From a virus: a stretch of DNA of 64,000 nucleotides. The stretch spans positions 1-64,000 of IMG/VR virus record IMGVR_UViG_3300025133_000063; one strand, given 5' to 3'. Shown here piece by piece: positions 18,777 through 28,317 of the stretch (position 1 is the first letter of the stretch; every line of letters begins with the position of its first letter). The translations under genes were made by a program, and so were the position numbers. The notes below the pieces were generated by a model. It was not told where the DNA came from. It searched no databases and saw only the letters and a list, made by a program, of their open reading frames with translations.

Positions 18777-19580
18777 ATGACACCAAGAAGCGCGCGATCA
18801 AAAAGTATTGGTGTTGCGACCCTAAAGGCACTGGGTACGCAATATTCGATGTTTGATAATATGTTTGAGCAGGTAATGGTGCTTCACGTTGAATTTGAAC
18901 TTGAATTGATGGAGGTATTACAACTTGTAAGTACTAAAAGTCAAGAGTCTAAAAATTCAAATGCATCAACTGAAACAACTTTACAATCAGATATTAATAG
19001 TGATTCTAATTCTAAATCACAGGTTAATGGTTCTATCGATGAAGATTCTATAAGTAACGATCTATCTTTAGATGATCAACTTTCTACTAAAAATACCTGG
19101 ATGAGAAAATTGTTTAAACGTATAGCATTACAATGTCATCCTGATAAAGTGCTTACTAGCACTGACAACACTGAGATTAAACATCAAAAGCTTGTAATGT
19201 ACAATAAGGCCCGCAGGGCGCTTGATGATTCAAATGAGTCGTCAATGATTTCTATTGGCTTAAAATATGATGAAATACCTACAATTGGCATAAAAAAATC
19301 AAAAACTATTTTAGCCTCCGGGGTTAAAGAACTTGAAGTCGCAATAGCAACAAAACAAAAGAGCATTGCCTGGTTTTGGGGTATGTCAGAAGACGATTTT
19401 TCTACAAAGGCAAAATTGTTAATACAGGCTGTTGAACAGGTATATAATAAAAAAATAACCGATGATGAAGCGTTAAAAATTATTAAAACATTTTTTAATG
19501 TACATGAAAAAAAGAAACGGCGCAAGGTAGGTGAACACCCTGGGCCAAGATTAAGAGCATGCAAGAATAATGTTGATTGA
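18777..19580 (+). CDS. J-domain (DnaJ-like) protein
   Basis: 267 aa. LFKRIALQCHPDKVL at about 117-131 carries the HPD motif that stimulates Hsp70 ATPase; helices flank it on both sides. The N-terminal part has a Ser/Asn/Asp-rich spacer (about 55-105). The C-terminus is helical and basic (EKKKRRKVGEHPG). There is no Gly/Phe region, zinc finger or substrate domain, so this is a type III J protein that could redirect host DnaK. A Shine-Dalgarno (GAGGGG) lies at 18767-18772. Confidence 0.72.
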   Translation: MTPRSARSKSIGVATLKALGTQYSMFDNMFEQVMVLHVEFELELMEVLQLVSTKSQESKNSNASTETTLQSDINSDSNSKSQVNGSIDEDSISNDLSLDDQLSTKNTWMRKLFKRIALQCHPDKVLTSTDNTEIKHQKLVMYNKARRALDDSNESSMISIGLKYDEIPTIGIKKSKTILASGVKELEVAIATKQKSIAWFWGMSEDDFSTKAKLLIQAVEQVYNKKITDDEALKIIKTFFNVHEKKKRRKVGEHPGPRLRACKNNVD

Positions 19581-19773
19581 ATTTATAGATGACTGCTATG
19601 TATATAAATACGACAAAAATCCTCAACGGCCCTTATTTTTAAAACCACTTAAAATTTCTTCTGGTAATGTTGGCTTAATTATTTCGGAAACATCTCATGA
19701 CGTTATGTTTTTGCTAGGCAATGTTTTATTATTTGTTAACAAGCAAGACTCATGTCATGCGTATGTAGCTTAA
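19570..19773 (+). CDS. Small beta-rich protein, 67 aa
   Basis: Overlaps the J-domain gene by 11 nt and converges with the minus-strand HAD gene, whose stop overlaps by 4 nt. Sequence is mostly beta-type (MLIEFIDDCYVYKYD, VGLIISETSHDVMFLLG), reminiscent of small SH3-like barrels. Function unknown. Confidence 0.45.
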   Translation: MLIEFIDDCYVYKYDKNPQRPLFLKPLKISSGNVGLIISETSHDVMFLLGNVLLFVNKQDSCHAYVA

Positions 19774-20459
19774 CATTCTTTCATTTCACCTGGAAAACCT
19801 TGACTGACCTTATATGTTATAATATTTGGTCCACCTTTATATTCGTCACACAGTTGATGAATGGCTTCAACATTTAAATCATTGTCGTCATAAAAATATA
19901 CTGTTTTCGGATTTAGCGCGTCGATATATCGCCGAACAATTCTTGCTTTAGCAGCAGGATCACTATCACCAACAGGAAAAACTTGGCTTCCATCTATTTT
20001 GGCACCCGCAGATTTTAAAAAATCCGATATGTCATCCCTATTTGTTGGTGTAACTTTTCCAAAAGGCGATGTAAATTCACTATTACCTCTAGCGGTTACA
20101 ACAATTACTCGTGTGTTTTTAGTACTTTCGGCCTGTTTTAGAATTTTAATAATTTCTGGATTTTCTTTCGACGTCGATTGATTTACACCAGATGTATCTG
20201 AAAAGTCAAAATACTCAACTGTCTCATCACTTATTTCATCTGACGCAAATTTTTGGTATTTTGCGAAATCTTCCGACGTTAGATAATAATAAATTAAGTC
20301 ATCTGCTTTTTCTTCACTTACTGGAAATAAATCATGCTCAATTAGCCACTGTCGAAACAAAGTATCGTTTTGGTCTTTATGTGTTCTAGCTACACCAATT
20401 GTTGCAATTGTTTCAGCCAATGTATCGTCGAAATCAAAGACGAATAAGTAATCAGTCAT
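19770..20459 (-). CDS. HAD-superfamily phosphatase
   Basis: The only minus-strand gene. FVFDFDDTLAET at about 6-17 is HAD motif I (DxDxT), VVTARGNS near 116 is motif II, and YFYDDNDLN near 194-202 is motif III/IV. At 229 aa with a helical cap (about 20-90) it resembles phage HAD proteins of the polynucleotide 3'-phosphatase or nucleotidase type. No kinase domain is attached. Its promoter must lie between 20460 and 20504, divergent from the dCTPase-like gene. Confidence 0.8.
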   Translation of the reverse strand: MTDYLFVFDFDDTLAETIATIGVARTHKDQNDTLFRQWLIEHDLFPVSEEKADDLIYYYLTSEDFAKYQKFASDEISDETVEYFDFSDTSGVNQSTSKENPEIIKILKQAESTKNTRVIVVTARGNSEFTSPFGKVTPTNRDDISDFLKSAGAKIDGSQVFPVGDSDPAAKARIVRRYIDALNPKTVYFYDDNDLNVEAIHQLCDEYKGGPNIITYKVSQGFPGEMKEC

Positions 20460-20504
20460 ATGTACACCTTTTAATTACTAAATATATTATTCAAAGGAGA
20501 TATT

Positions 20505-20879
20505 ATGGATAACAAATTAGAAAATATGTTTATAACTCGTGAAGCTTTTATGCGAGCTATTTGTGATAAATACCCAAGCAGCTACCCTGATTGGCCTGTT
20601 GATGTAACAAAAAAGAGAAGCCAGAAGGCTCTGCGTGAAACTGCGCTAAAGGGCGTTGAAGAAATGTTTGAGGCATTACAGGAACTTAAAAACTGGAAAA
20701 CGCATAAAAAGAAAGGTTCATCAGATTTTAATCGCGATGATTTTTTAGAAGAGATGGTTGATGCGTTTAATTATTTTTTTGCGATGTTTATTATGCTTGG
20801 TGTAACACCTGACGAATTGTATGATGCTTATATGAATAAAAATAAGAAAATTCATTCAAGACTTATTGACGGTTATTAG
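20505..20879 (+). CDS. gp56-like dCTP/dUTP pyrophosphatase (all-alpha NTP-PPase)
   Basis: Hydrolyses dCTP/dUTP to the monophosphates. LKGVEEMFEALQELKNWK near 48-65 carries the E-x-x-E metal site. EEMVDAFNYFFAMFIMLG near 83-100 carries the second E-x-x-D pair. The C-terminus (DAYMNKNKKIHSRLIDGY) ends like T4 gp56 and type 2 dUTPases. In T4 the product dCMP feeds gp42 and unmodified dCTP is destroyed. A gp42-like gene 3.7 kb downstream makes the same role likely here. A Shine-Dalgarno AAGGAG precedes the ATG. Confidence 0.75.
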   Translation: MDNKLENMFITREAFMRAICDKYPSSYPDWPVDVTKKRSQKALRETALKGVEEMFEALQELKNWKTHKKKGSSDFNRDDFLEEMVDAFNYFFAMFIMLGVTPDELYDAYMNKNKKIHSRLIDGY

Positions 20880-20887
20880 TAGATAAA

Positions 20888-20918
20888 TTGTGAAAATACG
20901 TCATATACATGATATAAT
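20888..20918 (+). promoter_or_regulatory. Sigma70-type promoter upstream of dnaE
   Basis: TTGTGA at 20888-20893 and TATAAT at 20913-20918, spacer 19 nt, followed by ATAAACAT. The same architecture and flanks recur at 44762 and 38083, so this is a repeated phage promoter rather than a chance match. Confidence 0.7.
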
Positions 20919-20955
20919 ATAAACATTGATAAACATAGTAGCTTAAAGGATATTC

Positions 20956-23900
20956 ATGGATATTAAGCCAGTCAAATTTGTAGGTCTTCATTCTCATTCG
21001 GGTTTTTCTACTTTCGATGGAATGGATCTACCTCAAAAGCATATTGATTTTGTTCGTTCAAATGGTATGAATGCCTGGGCGTTAACAGATCATGGTAACA
21101 TGAATGGTTATTGTCATGCGTACTTACATATGCAAAAAATTAATGCAGAAGATCCAGAGAATCAATTTAAGTTTATTCCTGGTTGTGAAATGTATGTTCA
21201 TCCAGATCTTGATGTTTGGAAACTTGATTACGAAATTCAACGTGCTATCAAGGCAAATGACGAAGAAAAACGCTTGCAATTAGTTTCTCAACGAGCCGAG
21301 ATTGCTGGTCCAGTTTTCGAAATTCAACGTGAGCATAAACAAGAACATGAAGTAAATGATGAAGATGCTTCAATGACTGTTGAAAATGAAGATGAAACAA
21401 AGTCATCAAAATTTTATAATCCGATTAAGCGCCGTCATCATATGGTTGTTTTACCCAAGACATCTGTCGGTCTTAAGAGACTTTTTGGACTTGTTTCAAA
21501 AGGCTATCTTGAAGGCTTTTATCGTTTTCCTCGTGTAGATTATAAAATGATAAAGGAAGCTGCCAAAGGTGGTCATATTATTGTGACATCTGCTTGTATT
21601 GGCGGCCCGTTGGCATATGAAATATTTAAACACTTTCAAGGTGTTGAATTTGAAGATTTAAAACCAGAGCTTTTAGATGATAGCGACGTTTTTAAGCGGG
21701 TGCTTCATAGTGTTGGTCTTGGATATTCTGCAATAGCAAATACTGTTGGTGAGGAAAATTTTTATCTTGAGCTACAATTTAATAAGTTAAACGCACAACA
21801 CTTAGTCAACCGCGTTCTTTTGGCATTTGCTGAACAGGAGGGTTTACAGAGTAAGCTAATTGTTACTACTGATTCTCATTATTCTCAACCAGAATTATGG
21901 CGTGAAAGAGAATTATATAAGAAGCTTGGGTGGCTAAATTATAAGGACTTTGATCCGGATAAATTGCCAAAATCAAAAGATGAACTTAAGTGTGAATTGT
22001 TTCCAAAAAATGCACAACAAGTTTGGAATACTTATCTTGACACAAAACAAACCCGATCTTTTTATAATGATCAAATTATTTGTGATGCAATTGAAAGAAC
22101 ATATGATATTGCACATGATGTAATTCAAGATATTAGGCCAGACACAACGATGAAGTTGCCATCGTATGTTTGTCCAGAGGGTAAAACAGACAATCAGGCG
22201 TTATTGGAATTATGCGTTAAAGGTCTTCATAGAAAAGGTTTGCTTAAAGATAAAGAATATGTCGATCGCCTAAAGTATGAATTAAAGGTAATTGCTGATA
22301 AGGATTTTTCTCGTTATTTCTTGACAATGTTTGCAGTTGTAGAAGTGGCTCGAAGAAAGATGACTGTTGGGGCCGGCCGTGGATCTGCTGCCGGTTCATT
22401 AGTTGCGTTTGTTCTTCGATTAACAAATATTGATCCACTAAAGTATGATTTAATGTTTGAGCGGTTTTTGAATCCGTCACGTAAAGGAGCACCAGATATC
22501 GATACTGACATTGCTGATCGTGATCTTCTGATAACAATGCTTAAAGAAGAATTTGGCGACTTAAATGTTATTCCAATTTCCAACTATAATACATTTAAAT
22601 TGAAGAGCTTGGTTAAAGATGTATCTCGTTTTTATGGAATCGACTACTCTGAGGTTAACGCTTCGTTAAAGACAGTTGAGAATGATGTTAAACGAAAGGT
22701 TATGAATCGAGGGCAAGATAAAAACCTGTTTGTACTAAAGTATTCTGACGCTATAAAACATAGTCCAACATTCAAAAAGTTTATCGATAAATATCCAGAT
22801 GTTGGTCAATCTATTGAAGGTTTGTTTCAGCAAAATAAAGCTCTTGGTAGACATGCTGGTGGTGTTATTGTCGCGGAAGATATTCCGGAACAAATGCCTG
22901 TTATTATGGCCCGTGGCGAGCCACAGACTCCTTGGGTCGAAGGTATGCAATATAAACATCTTGAAAGCTTTGGGTGGATCAAGCTTGATCTACTTGGTCT
23001 TGAGACACTCCGATTAATTGAACGAACTGCTGAATTGATCCTCAGGCGTCATCATGGAATTGAAAACCCGACATTTCCAGAAATTAGAGACTGGATTGAA
23101 GAAAATTTAGATCCAAGTATTCTTGATCTTGACGATCAAAAAGTATACAAGTATGTTTATGAAGACGGTCACTTTGCTGGTGTGTTTCAATTAACTTCTG
23201 GCGGTGCACAAAAATTGTTTAAAAAAGCAAAACCAAAGAGCATTATTGATATTGCAACATTGACATCAATTTATAGACCAGGTCCTTTAAGTGCAAAAGT
23301 TGATAAATTGTACGTTGAGGCAAAAAATAATCCTGAAGATATCGACTATGGTCATCCGCTAATAGAAAGCGTGTTAAAAGAAACATATGGTCTAATAGTA
23401 TTTCAGGAATCTATTATGAAATTATGCAGTGTTGTAGGTGGTTTTCCAGAAAAGGAAACCGATTCAATACGTCGTAATATTATGAAAAGAACCGGTGCAA
23501 AACAAGCCGAGACTTTGGCCGCGGCCGTCGCTGCTAAGAAAAGTTTCGTTGCTGGTGCCATGAAAAATGGTGTTGATAGACAATTGGCTGATGATCTTTA
23601 TGAAAAGGTCTTGTTCTTCTCTGGTTATGGCTTTAATAAGAGCCATGCGGTGTCATATGCCGTTGATTCATATCAATGTGCATGGTTACATACCTATTAT
23701 GAAGAAGAGTGGCTCTGCGCCTATCTTGAAGCTATGTCAAGTAATGATAAGAAGCGTGCCCGGGCTTTTGCCGACGTTAAAAAAATGGGATATACAATTG
23801 TTCCCTTAGACATAAATTACGCTGAGAAAACGTGGACAATTTTGCCAGGTAAAAAGTTTATGCCTTCGTTTTTATCGTGTAAAGGAATTGGTGAAGCCGC

Positions 23901-24615
23901 TATTGATGAGCTAATTAAAATTAGAAAAACAGCAGGAGCACCATTTAACACTATACAAGATATGCTTTGGAATGAAGATGGTGAATGGAGATTTTCAAAG
24001 TTTAATAAACGAGCTATAGAGGGATTAATATCTATTAAGGCATTTGCTTCGATGGACGTAGTTGGGCAAGATAAAACTTTTGCATCATACAAGCATATGC
24101 ATAATGTCTTGGTTGAAAATAATACACTCATTAAACGCCGCTTAAAGTCAAAGCCAAAAATTGGTCAACAAAATTTTCAAGAGTTATGTCAAGCAAAAAT
24201 GCTTATTGACGATGCCGATTCTATAACCCAACACGAATGGGACGAATGGACTCCTCGCGAAGTTGCTGAGCGTAGTGTTAAGTGTCTCGGATCATTTTCT
24301 GCACAACAACTACTTGATAGTAGTGAAATTGAATTTTTGGAAAAATCAGGTTATACACCTCTAGATGAAGTAAAAAAGAAAAGTAAATACTGGTTTATTG
24401 TTTGTGATACCGTGCCTAAGCTTACAAAGAATGGAAAACCTTATCTTATCGTCACGGCTACAGGCCTTTCCGGAGCTCGTCATCGAATGTTTTGCTGGGG
24501 TTGGAATGGTAGACAAAAAATAGAACCATATTCATTATGTGTTTCAAAGGTTGGTCCAAGTGATTTTGGGCTACAAACCTCAATGCGCGATTTTGAAAAT
24601 TTAAGTGAACAATAG
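20956..24615 (+). CDS. dnaE: DNA polymerase III alpha subunit (family C replicative polymerase)
   Basis: Full-length DnaE of 1,219 aa. The N-terminal PHP domain begins FVGLHSHSGFSTFDG (metal His) and continues ALTDHGNMNG; LIVTTDSHYSQPE near 295 belongs to it. The palm has GAGRGSAAGSLVAFVLR near 476-492 and the catalytic pair in GAPDIDTDI near 514-522. The third region is AGVFQLTSGGAQKL, and the fingers include GFNKSHAVSYAVDSY. The tail after about 1,000 is diverged. It is unusual beside a family A polymerase at 3158 in one genome. It has its own promoter and is followed by the nucleotide-modification genes. Confidence 0.93.
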   Translation: MDIKPVKFVGLHSHSGFSTFDGMDLPQKHIDFVRSNGMNAWALTDHGNMNGYCHAYLHMQKINAEDPENQFKFIPGCEMYVHPDLDVWKLDYEIQRAIKANDEEKRLQLVSQRAEIAGPVFEIQREHKQEHEVNDEDASMTVENEDETKSSKFYNPIKRRHHMVVLPKTSVGLKRLFGLVSKGYLEGFYRFPRVDYKMIKEAAKGGHIIVTSACIGGPLAYEIFKHFQGVEFEDLKPELLDDSDVFKRVLHSVGLGYSAIANTVGEENFYLELQFNKLNAQHLVNRVLLAFAEQEGLQSKLIVTTDSHYSQPELWRERELYKKLGWLNYKDFDPDKLPKSKDELKCELFPKNAQQVWNTYLDTKQTRSFYNDQIICDAIERTYDIAHDVIQDIRPDTTMKLPSYVCPEGKTDNQALLELCVKGLHRKGLLKDKEYVDRLKYELKVIADKDFSRYFLTMFAVVEVARRKMTVGAGRGSAAGSLVAFVLRLTNIDPLKYDLMFERFLNPSRKGAPDIDTDIADRDLLITMLKEEFGDLNVIPISNYNTFKLKSLVKDVSRFYGIDYSEVNASLKTVENDVKRKVMNRGQDKNLFVLKYSDAIKHSPTFKKFIDKYPDVGQSIEGLFQQNKALGRHAGGVIVAEDIPEQMPVIMARGEPQTPWVEGMQYKHLESFGWIKLDLLGLETLRLIERTAELILRRHHGIENPTFPEIRDWIEENLDPSILDLDDQKVYKYVYEDGHFAGVFQLTSGGAQKLFKKAKPKSIIDIATLTSIYRPGPLSAKVDKLYVEAKNNPEDIDYGHPLIESVLKETYGLIVFQESIMKLCSVVGGFPEKETDSIRRNIMKRTGAKQAETLAAAVAAKKSFVAGAMKNGVDRQLADDLYEKVLFFSGYGFNKSHAVSYAVDSYQCAWLHTYYEEEWLCAYLEAMSSNDKKRARAFADVKKMGYTIVPLDINYAEKTWTILPGKKFMPSFLSCKGIGEAAIDELIKIRKTAGAPFNTIQDMLWNEDGEWRFSKFNKRAIEGLISIKAFASMDVVGQDKTFASYKHMHNVLVENNTLIKRRLKSKPKIGQQNFQELCQAKMLIDDADSITQHEWDEWTPREVAERSVKCLGSFSAQQLLDSSEIEFLEKSGYTPLDEVKKKSKYWFIVCDTVPKLTKNGKPYLIVTATGLSGARHRMFCWGWNGRQKIEPYSLCVSKVGPSDFGLQTSMRDFENLSEQ

Positions 24616-24627
24616 GAAAAGTATTAA

Positions 24628-25656
24628 ATGCATATTGGAACATTTACAGATTTTACGACTTGTTACTTGTCGTTAATTAAAAGTGTATATAACAACCCAC
24701 AATATATTTCAGCACCTCGTGGTCAAAAAATTAAAGAGGTGTTAGGTGCAACGTTTACAATTAGTGATGCAAGACAACGGTTACCATATGTTGTTGGTAG
24801 AAAATTTTCATTAACGTATTTAATTGCTGAATTAACATGGTATCTATCAGGTAATGATAAAACTGAATGGATATCGAAATACTCATCATTTTGGAAAAGC
24901 ATATCTGATGATGGTGTAACAGCAAATTCAGCATATGGTGCAAGACTATTTCAGCCCCATGATTCAATTGCAGAATCAAGGTTTACACAATGGGATTATG
25001 TTGTTGAAGAATTGCGCAAGGATCCTGATTCACGAAGAGCAATTATGCATCTTAGGGTACCAGCAGATAGTATTGATGCCAGATTAGACGTACCTTGTAC
25101 GTTAGCGCTTCAATTTTTTATTCGTGATAATAAATTACATCAAATTGCAACAATGCGCAGTTCGGACGTTATTTTTGGTATAGCGTATGACGTTCCAGCA
25201 TTTACAATGTTTCAAGAGATACTGGCTGCCGAAGTTGGGGTCGACGTTGGTAGTTATACACACGTAAGCAATTCGCTTCATATCTATGAACGTCATTTTG
25301 ATATGGCTGCCAGAATATTAAAGAGAGAGAATGTTGAAAGTTCAATGGCTTGGTCATATCGTCATTTACCCAATAAGGGTTTACGTTGTATGACAAATGC
25401 TACAAATTCTTTAAGTGGTTTACGAAATACAATTATTAATGATTTAATTGAATTTGAGACAATAATAACTAGTGAGATTAATTGTGACAAAATATTAGAG
25501 GCCACATACAATTTCCAGGCCCCAGGTTTTTGGAGGGATTATGCAATTATATTTGCGGCTAAAAGACTTAAAGAACTTAATTTACCAACACAATATAAGA
25601 ATTTAATGAAAAATTTAAGTAATAGTGATTATGATTTTTATGTAAGGAGACTTTAA
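24628..25656 (+). CDS. dCMP hydroxymethylase (gp42-like; thymidylate synthase fold)
   Basis: Predicted to add a one-carbon unit from methylene-tetrahydrofolate to C5 of dCMP. The nucleophile Cys is in DVPCTLALQF near 154-163. PDSRRAIMHLR and MRSSDVIFG hold the phosphate-binding Arg. SNSLHIYERH matches the TS His/Tyr loop. The key residue is Asp near 188 (GIAYDVPAF), where thymidylate synthase has Asn177. T4 gp42 has Asp there (FGFRNDYAW) and uses dCMP. SRR and SLHxYxRH also resemble gp42 closely. 342 aa. Its stop overlaps the kinase ATG (TAATG). The alternative is a dCMP methyltransferase; an ordinary ThyA is less likely. Confidence 0.78.
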   Translation: MHIGTFTDFTTCYLSLIKSVYNNPQYISAPRGQKIKEVLGATFTISDARQRLPYVVGRKFSLTYLIAELTWYLSGNDKTEWISKYSSFWKSISDDGVTANSAYGARLFQPHDSIAESRFTQWDYVVEELRKDPDSRRAIMHLRVPADSIDARLDVPCTLALQFFIRDNKLHQIATMRSSDVIFGIAYDVPAFTMFQEILAAEVGVDVGSYTHVSNSLHIYERHFDMAARILKRENVESSMAWSYRHLPNKGLRCMTNATNSLSGLRNTIINDLIEFETIITSEINCDKILEATYNFQAPGFWRDYAIIFAAKRLKELNLPTQYKNLMKNLSNSDYDFYVRRL

Positions 25657-26162
25657 TGCAAAATTTAATTATTTGGGAAGGTTGTGACGGCTGTGGCAAA
25701 ACCAATATAGCAGCAGCTGTTTCTGAAAAATTGGGTATTCCGGTTTACAAAAGTGGGCTTGAAGATCAAATGTTTTACGACAAGGATTCGCAATATTTGG
25801 TTCTTAAGCACGGGAATTATGAAATGATTAAATTACTTGATGTGGCAAACTCAAATATAATGTTTGATAGGTTCTTCCCTTCAGAATGGGTTTATTCACA
25901 GGTTTTTAATCGTCAACAGGGACTAGACATAGTTTTAGCCCTTGACGAATATTGGTCACGATTAGGTGGAAAAATTATTTGGCTTGATAAACCAAATATT
26001 GAAGAAAGTGATGAACTAGTTCCTAAAAGCAAATATAATGAAATACGTCAGAAATATAAAGAATATATGAATTTAACAAAATGTGACGTATTATATCTTG
26101 ATACAACTGATCGTAACTTAGAAAAGCAAGTTAATTTAATTAGCAAATTTATTATGGAGTAA
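25656..26162 (+). CDS. Deoxynucleoside monophosphate kinase-like P-loop protein
   Basis: 168 aa of the thymidylate-kinase-like fold. WEGCDGCGKTNIAA at about 7-20 is the P-loop, NIMFDRFFPSEWVYSQ near 66-81 is the DR(Y/F) nucleoside motif, and IIWLDKPN near 107-114 follows as in TMPK. The gene starts on the last base of the hydroxymethylase gene, so it is coupled to it. It may phosphorylate hydroxymethyl-dCMP (the role of T4 gp1, a different fold) or dTMP. Confidence 0.75.
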   Translation: MQNLIIWEGCDGCGKTNIAAAVSEKLGIPVYKSGLEDQMFYDKDSQYLVLKHGNYEMIKLLDVANSNIMFDRFFPSEWVYSQVFNRQQGLDIVLALDEYWSRLGGKIIWLDKPNIEESDELVPKSKYNEIRQKYKEYMNLTKCDVLYLDTTDRNLEKQVNLISKFIME

Positions 26163-26165
26163 AAA

Positions 26166-27308
26166 ATGAATAGAATTTATTATTATGGTGTCGGTTCACT
26201 ACACAACAACGAGAGTTCCGTCGACGGCGGAAAGCACATTCGGTTACCTTTGGTTGAGGCGTTTAAGAAAAATGGTTTCGATGTTACATGGCTTGGGTTT
26301 GAAACTTCTGGTAATGTAAAAAACCACTATCTTGATCTTATCGGTCTTTATGCAGATGATTTTAATCATGATGTACGAGATCAAGTTGACAATCATTCAA
26401 GTCAATTTATGAATAGCGAAAAGACAGGTATTACAGACAGCGCTAAAAATCATATTAAAAATAACCCCGGAGTACTATTGGTTGAATTACGACCAAAACT
26501 TGATAAGCCAGGTTATAATTTTATGAACGAATACAATGTACAAATGGAATACGTGTATGAATTTCTAAATAATAATCTTCCAGTATTTATTTGGGATCAA
26601 GATGGCTGGTGTGATATGCTTCCAGACGACATTAAAGATGACGTTGTACTACTGAAGCCTTATACGGAGATGCTTGATTCAAGCTTTCCAAAGCAAGAAG
26701 ATTTTTTGTTTGGTTGGTTTAAACCACAATTTGATAATAAGTTAGCAACATTGGCAAAAAACAAAAAGTTTGATGTTGGCTATTGTGGTAATGTTTATGG
26801 CCGTCGTGATGATTTTTATGAATATTTTGGCCGTTTTGCAAAGACAGATAGAGCCGTAAATATTCAAGGGAATTGGCTTCGCAAGAAGTATGGTGATAGA
26901 GACTTTTCGTTAGATAATTTTCCAAACTTCATGTTTTTTGGTAGAACACCACACTGGTCAACACTACCAACTATTGCAATGAGTAAATCTGTTTTTCATT
27001 TTTCAAATCCACACCAGCAAAATATTGGTATGCCAACCGCTCGAGTCTTTGAGGCACTGATGGGTAAATCAACGTTGTTTTGTTCATCAAAGATTAAAAA
27101 TATTGATAGGTTTGTACCAGAAGAATTAATTGTCGAAACCGGTGATGAATTGTTTGAAAAATGGAATGCTATTGAATGCGATGGAAATTGGGAGCACTAT
27201 CGACAATTATTCGTTGATAAGCTAGCTGTTTATGAACATACATATGATTATAGGGCAAAGCAGTTTATCTCATATATTAATAAATATTTTGGTGGTAGAC
27301 AACAATGA
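26166..27308 (+). CDS. Glycosyltransferase (GT-B, CgeB-like C-terminal domain)
   Basis: 380 aa. VGYCGNVYGRRDDFYEYF near 201-218 and MPTARVFEALMGKSTLFC near 289-306 match the C-terminal donor-binding half of CgeB/Glyco_trans_1-type enzymes. The following VPEELIVETGDEL is the conserved tail of that domain. The acceptor is not evident. The gene sits between the kinase and a sugar epimerase in one tightly packed run, so glycosylation of hydroxymethylcytosine DNA is the favoured hypothesis; a surface polysaccharide role is the alternative. Confidence 0.72.
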   Translation: MNRIYYYGVGSLHNNESSVDGGKHIRLPLVEAFKKNGFDVTWLGFETSGNVKNHYLDLIGLYADDFNHDVRDQVDNHSSQFMNSEKTGITDSAKNHIKNNPGVLLVELRPKLDKPGYNFMNEYNVQMEYVYEFLNNNLPVFIWDQDGWCDMLPDDIKDDVVLLKPYTEMLDSSFPKQEDFLFGWFKPQFDNKLATLAKNKKFDVGYCGNVYGRRDDFYEYFGRFAKTDRAVNIQGNWLRKKYGDRDFSLDNFPNFMFFGRTPHWSTLPTIAMSKSVFHFSNPHQQNIGMPTARVFEALMGKSTLFCSSKIKNIDRFVPEELIVETGDELFEKWNAIECDGNWEHYRQLFVDKLAVYEHTYDYRAKQFISYINKYFGGRQQ

Positions 27309-28309
27309 TTGCTGCGCCAACAATACCTCAGCGTGTATTAGTTACAGGTTGCTGTGGTTTCATCGGCGCGCATGTAGTAACAGCCCTTCTTGATAAAGGG
27401 TATATTGTTGATGGCATTGATAATATGTCAACAGCAAATTATGACTTTTTTGTTACAGAGCATACTAAAAGGTCAATTAGGGTGTTACCTACTGAGATGG
27501 GTTTTATTTGGGAAACCACGGCTGAGGAGCATGATAAATCTGATATTATTGTATTTGAAGGTGATTTTGTAGATCCATTTATTTTAAGGCGTATTATAAG
27601 CGATAAGTACGATGCCGTAATTCACTTGGCTGCCGAACCTCGAATAGAATATTCAATTAAATATCCAGTTAGTACTTACGAAAATAATTGTCAAAAGACA
27701 ACAGAGCTATTTCATGTTTGTGCAAATACAAACACAAGGGTTGTGTTTGCCTCCTCTGCTGCGGTCTATGGTAATACACCAACACCGTCGTTAGAGGCAG
27801 GCCTGTTAAAACCAGCATCACCTTATGCCATTCAGAAAAAACATTCTGAAGAGATTGGATTACTTTTTTCCGATTTATATGATTTACAGTTTGTAGCACT
27901 TAGGTTTTTTAACGTATATGGTCGTGGACAACTTGGTAATTCTTCATATTCGACAGTTATTGCTTCATGGCTTGATAAGCTAAAAAATAAATCTCCTCTG
28001 CGATTAGATGGTGATGGAGAACAAACAAGGGATTATATTAATGTACTAGATGTAGCACAAGCTTGTCTGACTGCAGTACAATATGAGAAATCAGACATAT
28101 TTAATATTGCATCTGGTGTATCAATATCAAACAATGACGTGCTTAATATATTGGCAACATATGTTGATATTGTTACTAAAAATGCACCGCCACGAATAGG
28201 TGATATTAAACATAGTCTTGCCAACATAGAAAAAGCCAATAAATGTCTTAAATTTAATTCACGAATAGATATTAATGCTGGTTTAAAAGAGCTAATATTA
28301 GCAAAATAG
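27305..28309 (+). CDS. NAD-dependent sugar-nucleotide epimerase/dehydratase (extended SDR)
   Basis: VLVTGCCGFIGAHV at about 11-24 is the NAD-binding GxxGxxG. AAEPRIEYS near 110-118, SSAAVYG near 150-156 (catalytic Ser) and SPYAIQKKHSEE near 174-185 (YxxxK) complete the SDR site. FFNVYGRGQ follows as in UDP-glucose 4-epimerases. At 334 aa it is full length. It overlaps the glycosyltransferase by 4 nt (ATGA) and probably supplies its sugar donor. Exact sugar unknown. Confidence 0.85.
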   Translation: MIAAPTIPQRVLVTGCCGFIGAHVVTALLDKGYIVDGIDNMSTANYDFFVTEHTKRSIRVLPTEMGFIWETTAEEHDKSDIIVFEGDFVDPFILRRIISDKYDAVIHLAAEPRIEYSIKYPVSTYENNCQKTTELFHVCANTNTRVVFASSAAVYGNTPTPSLEAGLLKPASPYAIQKKHSEEIGLLFSDLYDLQFVALRFFNVYGRGQLGNSSYSTVIASWLDKLKNKSPLRLDGDGEQTRDYINVLDVAQACLTAVQYEKSDIFNIASGVSISNNDVLNILATYVDIVTKNAPPRIGDIKHSLANIEKANKCLKFNSRIDINAGLKELILAK

Positions 28310-28317
28310 GAATTTAA

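Noticed and set aside
19603-19610. T4 late promoter TATAAATA
   Set aside because: It lies inside the 19570 coding sequence and no gene starts at a suitable distance downstream.
24628-25656. Ordinary thymidylate synthase (ThyA)
   Set aside because: The fold is the same, but Asp replaces Asn177 and several segments match T4 gp42 more closely, so dCMP hydroxymethylase is preferred.
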